A model generated the notes under the pieces. That model had not been told where the DNA came from and ran no database searches. It was given only the letters and a program-made list of their open reading frames with translations. A program made the position numbers and the translations under genes. Of a stretch of DNA of 64,000 bases, positions 63,226 through 64,000 are shown piece by piece. How positions within the stretch are numbered: position 1 is the first letter of the stretch; every line of letters starts with the position of its first letter. The stretch is from Paenibacillus sp. FSL K6-3182 (lineage in GTDB: Bacteria; Bacillota; Bacilli; Paenibacillales; Paenibacillaceae), in the NCBI RefSeq assembly GCF_037976325.1, contig NZ_CP150265.1, positions 448,001 through 512,000 on the forward strand, written 5' to 3'.

Positions 63226-63252
63226 AATTAGTACTATACAGTACTAATTATG
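63223..63252. promoter_or_regulatory. TetR operator 1 (autoregulatory)
   Basis: CATAATTAGTACT and AGTACTAATTATG are perfect 13-bp arms around ATAC. The palindrome covers the -10 box and the start codon of the TetR gene. Confidence 0.85.
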
Positions 63253-63262
63253 GGATTGTCAA
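63233..63262 (-). promoter_or_regulatory. Promoter of the TetR gene
   Basis: Minus strand: TTGACA (63257-63262), 18-bp spacer, TATAGT (63233-63238). Its -10 lies inside operator 1, and the predicted +1 is within 1-2 nt of the ATG at 63225. Confidence 0.65.
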
Positions 63263-63330
63263 TTAAGCAAATTTGCGAGACGAGCTTATCATCTGACAAG
63301 TTGCTTAGCACATAAAGATCCAAATAAAGA

Positions 63331-63972
63331 TTAACTCCACAGAATGCCATCTTTATCATAAAACAAATTTGGATCGACTACGTTTGGATGCACTGCCGCG
63401 TCGTACAACGTTCCATCCTCGCTCAAATCATTCCACATGCCCGATTTGAGAATCATGCCCTTATTTTTATAAGGCCCTTCAACTTGATCGGCAACCGCAT
63501 AACCAAGCACCGACCGAGGAGAGTCTCCTTTGCACATGCTGTAATACATATAAAATTTGCCGTCCGGCAATTGGATGACATCGCCTGCCCAGAACGTATC
63601 AGTCTCGGCCCGAGCTAGCTCCTCGCTCATCTCTGTCAGTACATCCGGTATGATGGGATTCTCTTCATAGACACTGGAGTTCAGCTGCTCCCAGGCCATG
63701 AGATCCTTCGACTTCGCCGCAGCGAGATGCGAGCCGAAAATATAGAAGGTATCACGAACTTTGAAAATCGACGGATCATGAACGGAGGTGTTAGTGAATA
63801 GAGGCTCCTCCGCTGTAACCGCTTCCGTTTTTAGCTGGTTTGATGCGCCATTAGCTGAGGATGGCTGATTGCTCTCCGCTGGTGGAACTGTATTTCCGGC
63901 GTTATTTCTGCTGCAAGCGCTCATAAATGTCATTATGCATACCGTTAACAAAATGATGGTTTGTTTTCTCAA
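63331..63972 (-). pseudogene. Truncated GH43 family lipoprotein
   Basis: 213 codons from TTG 63972, which follows AGGAGG by 8 nt. The lipobox FMSAC predicts a lipidated C20, then a tether rich in Ser/Asn. The GH43 blade sequence begins at HDPSIFKVRDTFYIFGSH (catalytic-base Asp region) and continues through WAGDVIQLPDGKFYMYYSM to YDAAVHPNVVDPNLFYDKDGILW, then stops. Family members continue with VYGS and about 100-250 more residues, including the acid Glu. No other frame beyond the stop restores that sequence, so the 3' half was replaced, probably by a rearrangement between 63253 and 63333. The product would be inactive. Confidence 0.78.
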
Positions 63973-64000
63973 GCAGAAATCCTCCTAGGTTAACATTGGG

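Noticed and set aside
63223..63252. Terminator reading of the palindrome
   Set aside because: No T-run, covers a start codon and -10 box, and its core recurs as a matched operator at 62611.

Overview
The window looks like chromosome of a Paenibacillus-type, spore-forming Firmicute. The evidence is the large SLH-anchored secreted proteins, the Lpl/Ytc-type sugar ABC transporter with an AraC regulator, copper-amine-oxidase-N stalk domains, Pro-Thr linkers, cse60 and the spore-coat transglutaminase tgl, strong AGGAGG-type ribosome binding sites, and simple hairpin plus T-run terminators. No rRNA, tRNA, CRISPR array, phage module or intact insertion sequence was seen.

Layout. 1-11.2 kb is a glycan-use region: the tail of a sugar-binding lipoprotein, a PPIase-like membrane protein, a 1541-residue beta-helix/SLH protein, a GH92 alpha-mannosidase and an unassigned alpha/beta hydrolase. 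11.4-13.4 kb is mccA-mccB (reverse transsulfuration). 13.5-20.2 kb holds mostly single genes: a stalk-domain protein, a soluble sensor kinase, a secreted coiled-coil protein, a divergent AraC/SRPBCC pair, a repeat element and a HAD phosphatase. 20.4-25.1 kb carries a heterodimeric ABC exporter and two GNAT proteins. 25.1-28.5 kb, on the minus strand, is an operon of GNAT-like protein, ABC exporter with a cyclic-nucleotide domain, second GNAT-like protein, and an uncatalogued 35-codon peptide; tgl is divergent from it. 29.6-31.7 kb is an HssRS-like two-component system. 31.9-39.0 kb is a sugar uptake operon (AraC, two permeases, lipoprotein, BadF-type kinase, GH4 glycosidase).

39.1-50.7 kb includes a quinone-oxidoreductase-like enzyme, a DUF4395 protein and a five-gene operon: cyclic-nucleotide-binding/DASS transporter fusion, CHASE2 adenylate cyclase, FecR-domain protein, NHL-repeat protein and methyltransferase. 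It is followed by a TetR gene. 50.7-55.9 kb is a sulfonate-type (ssu) operon with two permeases and an FMN monooxygenase of the DszA/NtaA group. 55.9-57.0 kb holds cse60 and very short genes or remnants. 57.0-60.7 kb is a tandem pair of secreted asparaginases, the second SLH-anchored. 60.7-63.3 kb is a TetR-controlled SDR/hydrolase fusion with two matching operators. The window ends in a truncated GH43 gene.

The two most interesting systems are the minus-strand exporter/GNAT/peptide operon (25.1-28.5 kb), a candidate for an undescribed exported-peptide system, and the cAMP-centred operon at 40.8-49.1 kb, unusual because cAMP signalling is scarcely documented in Firmicutes. All functional statements come from reading motifs and recalled family knowledge; no database search was run.
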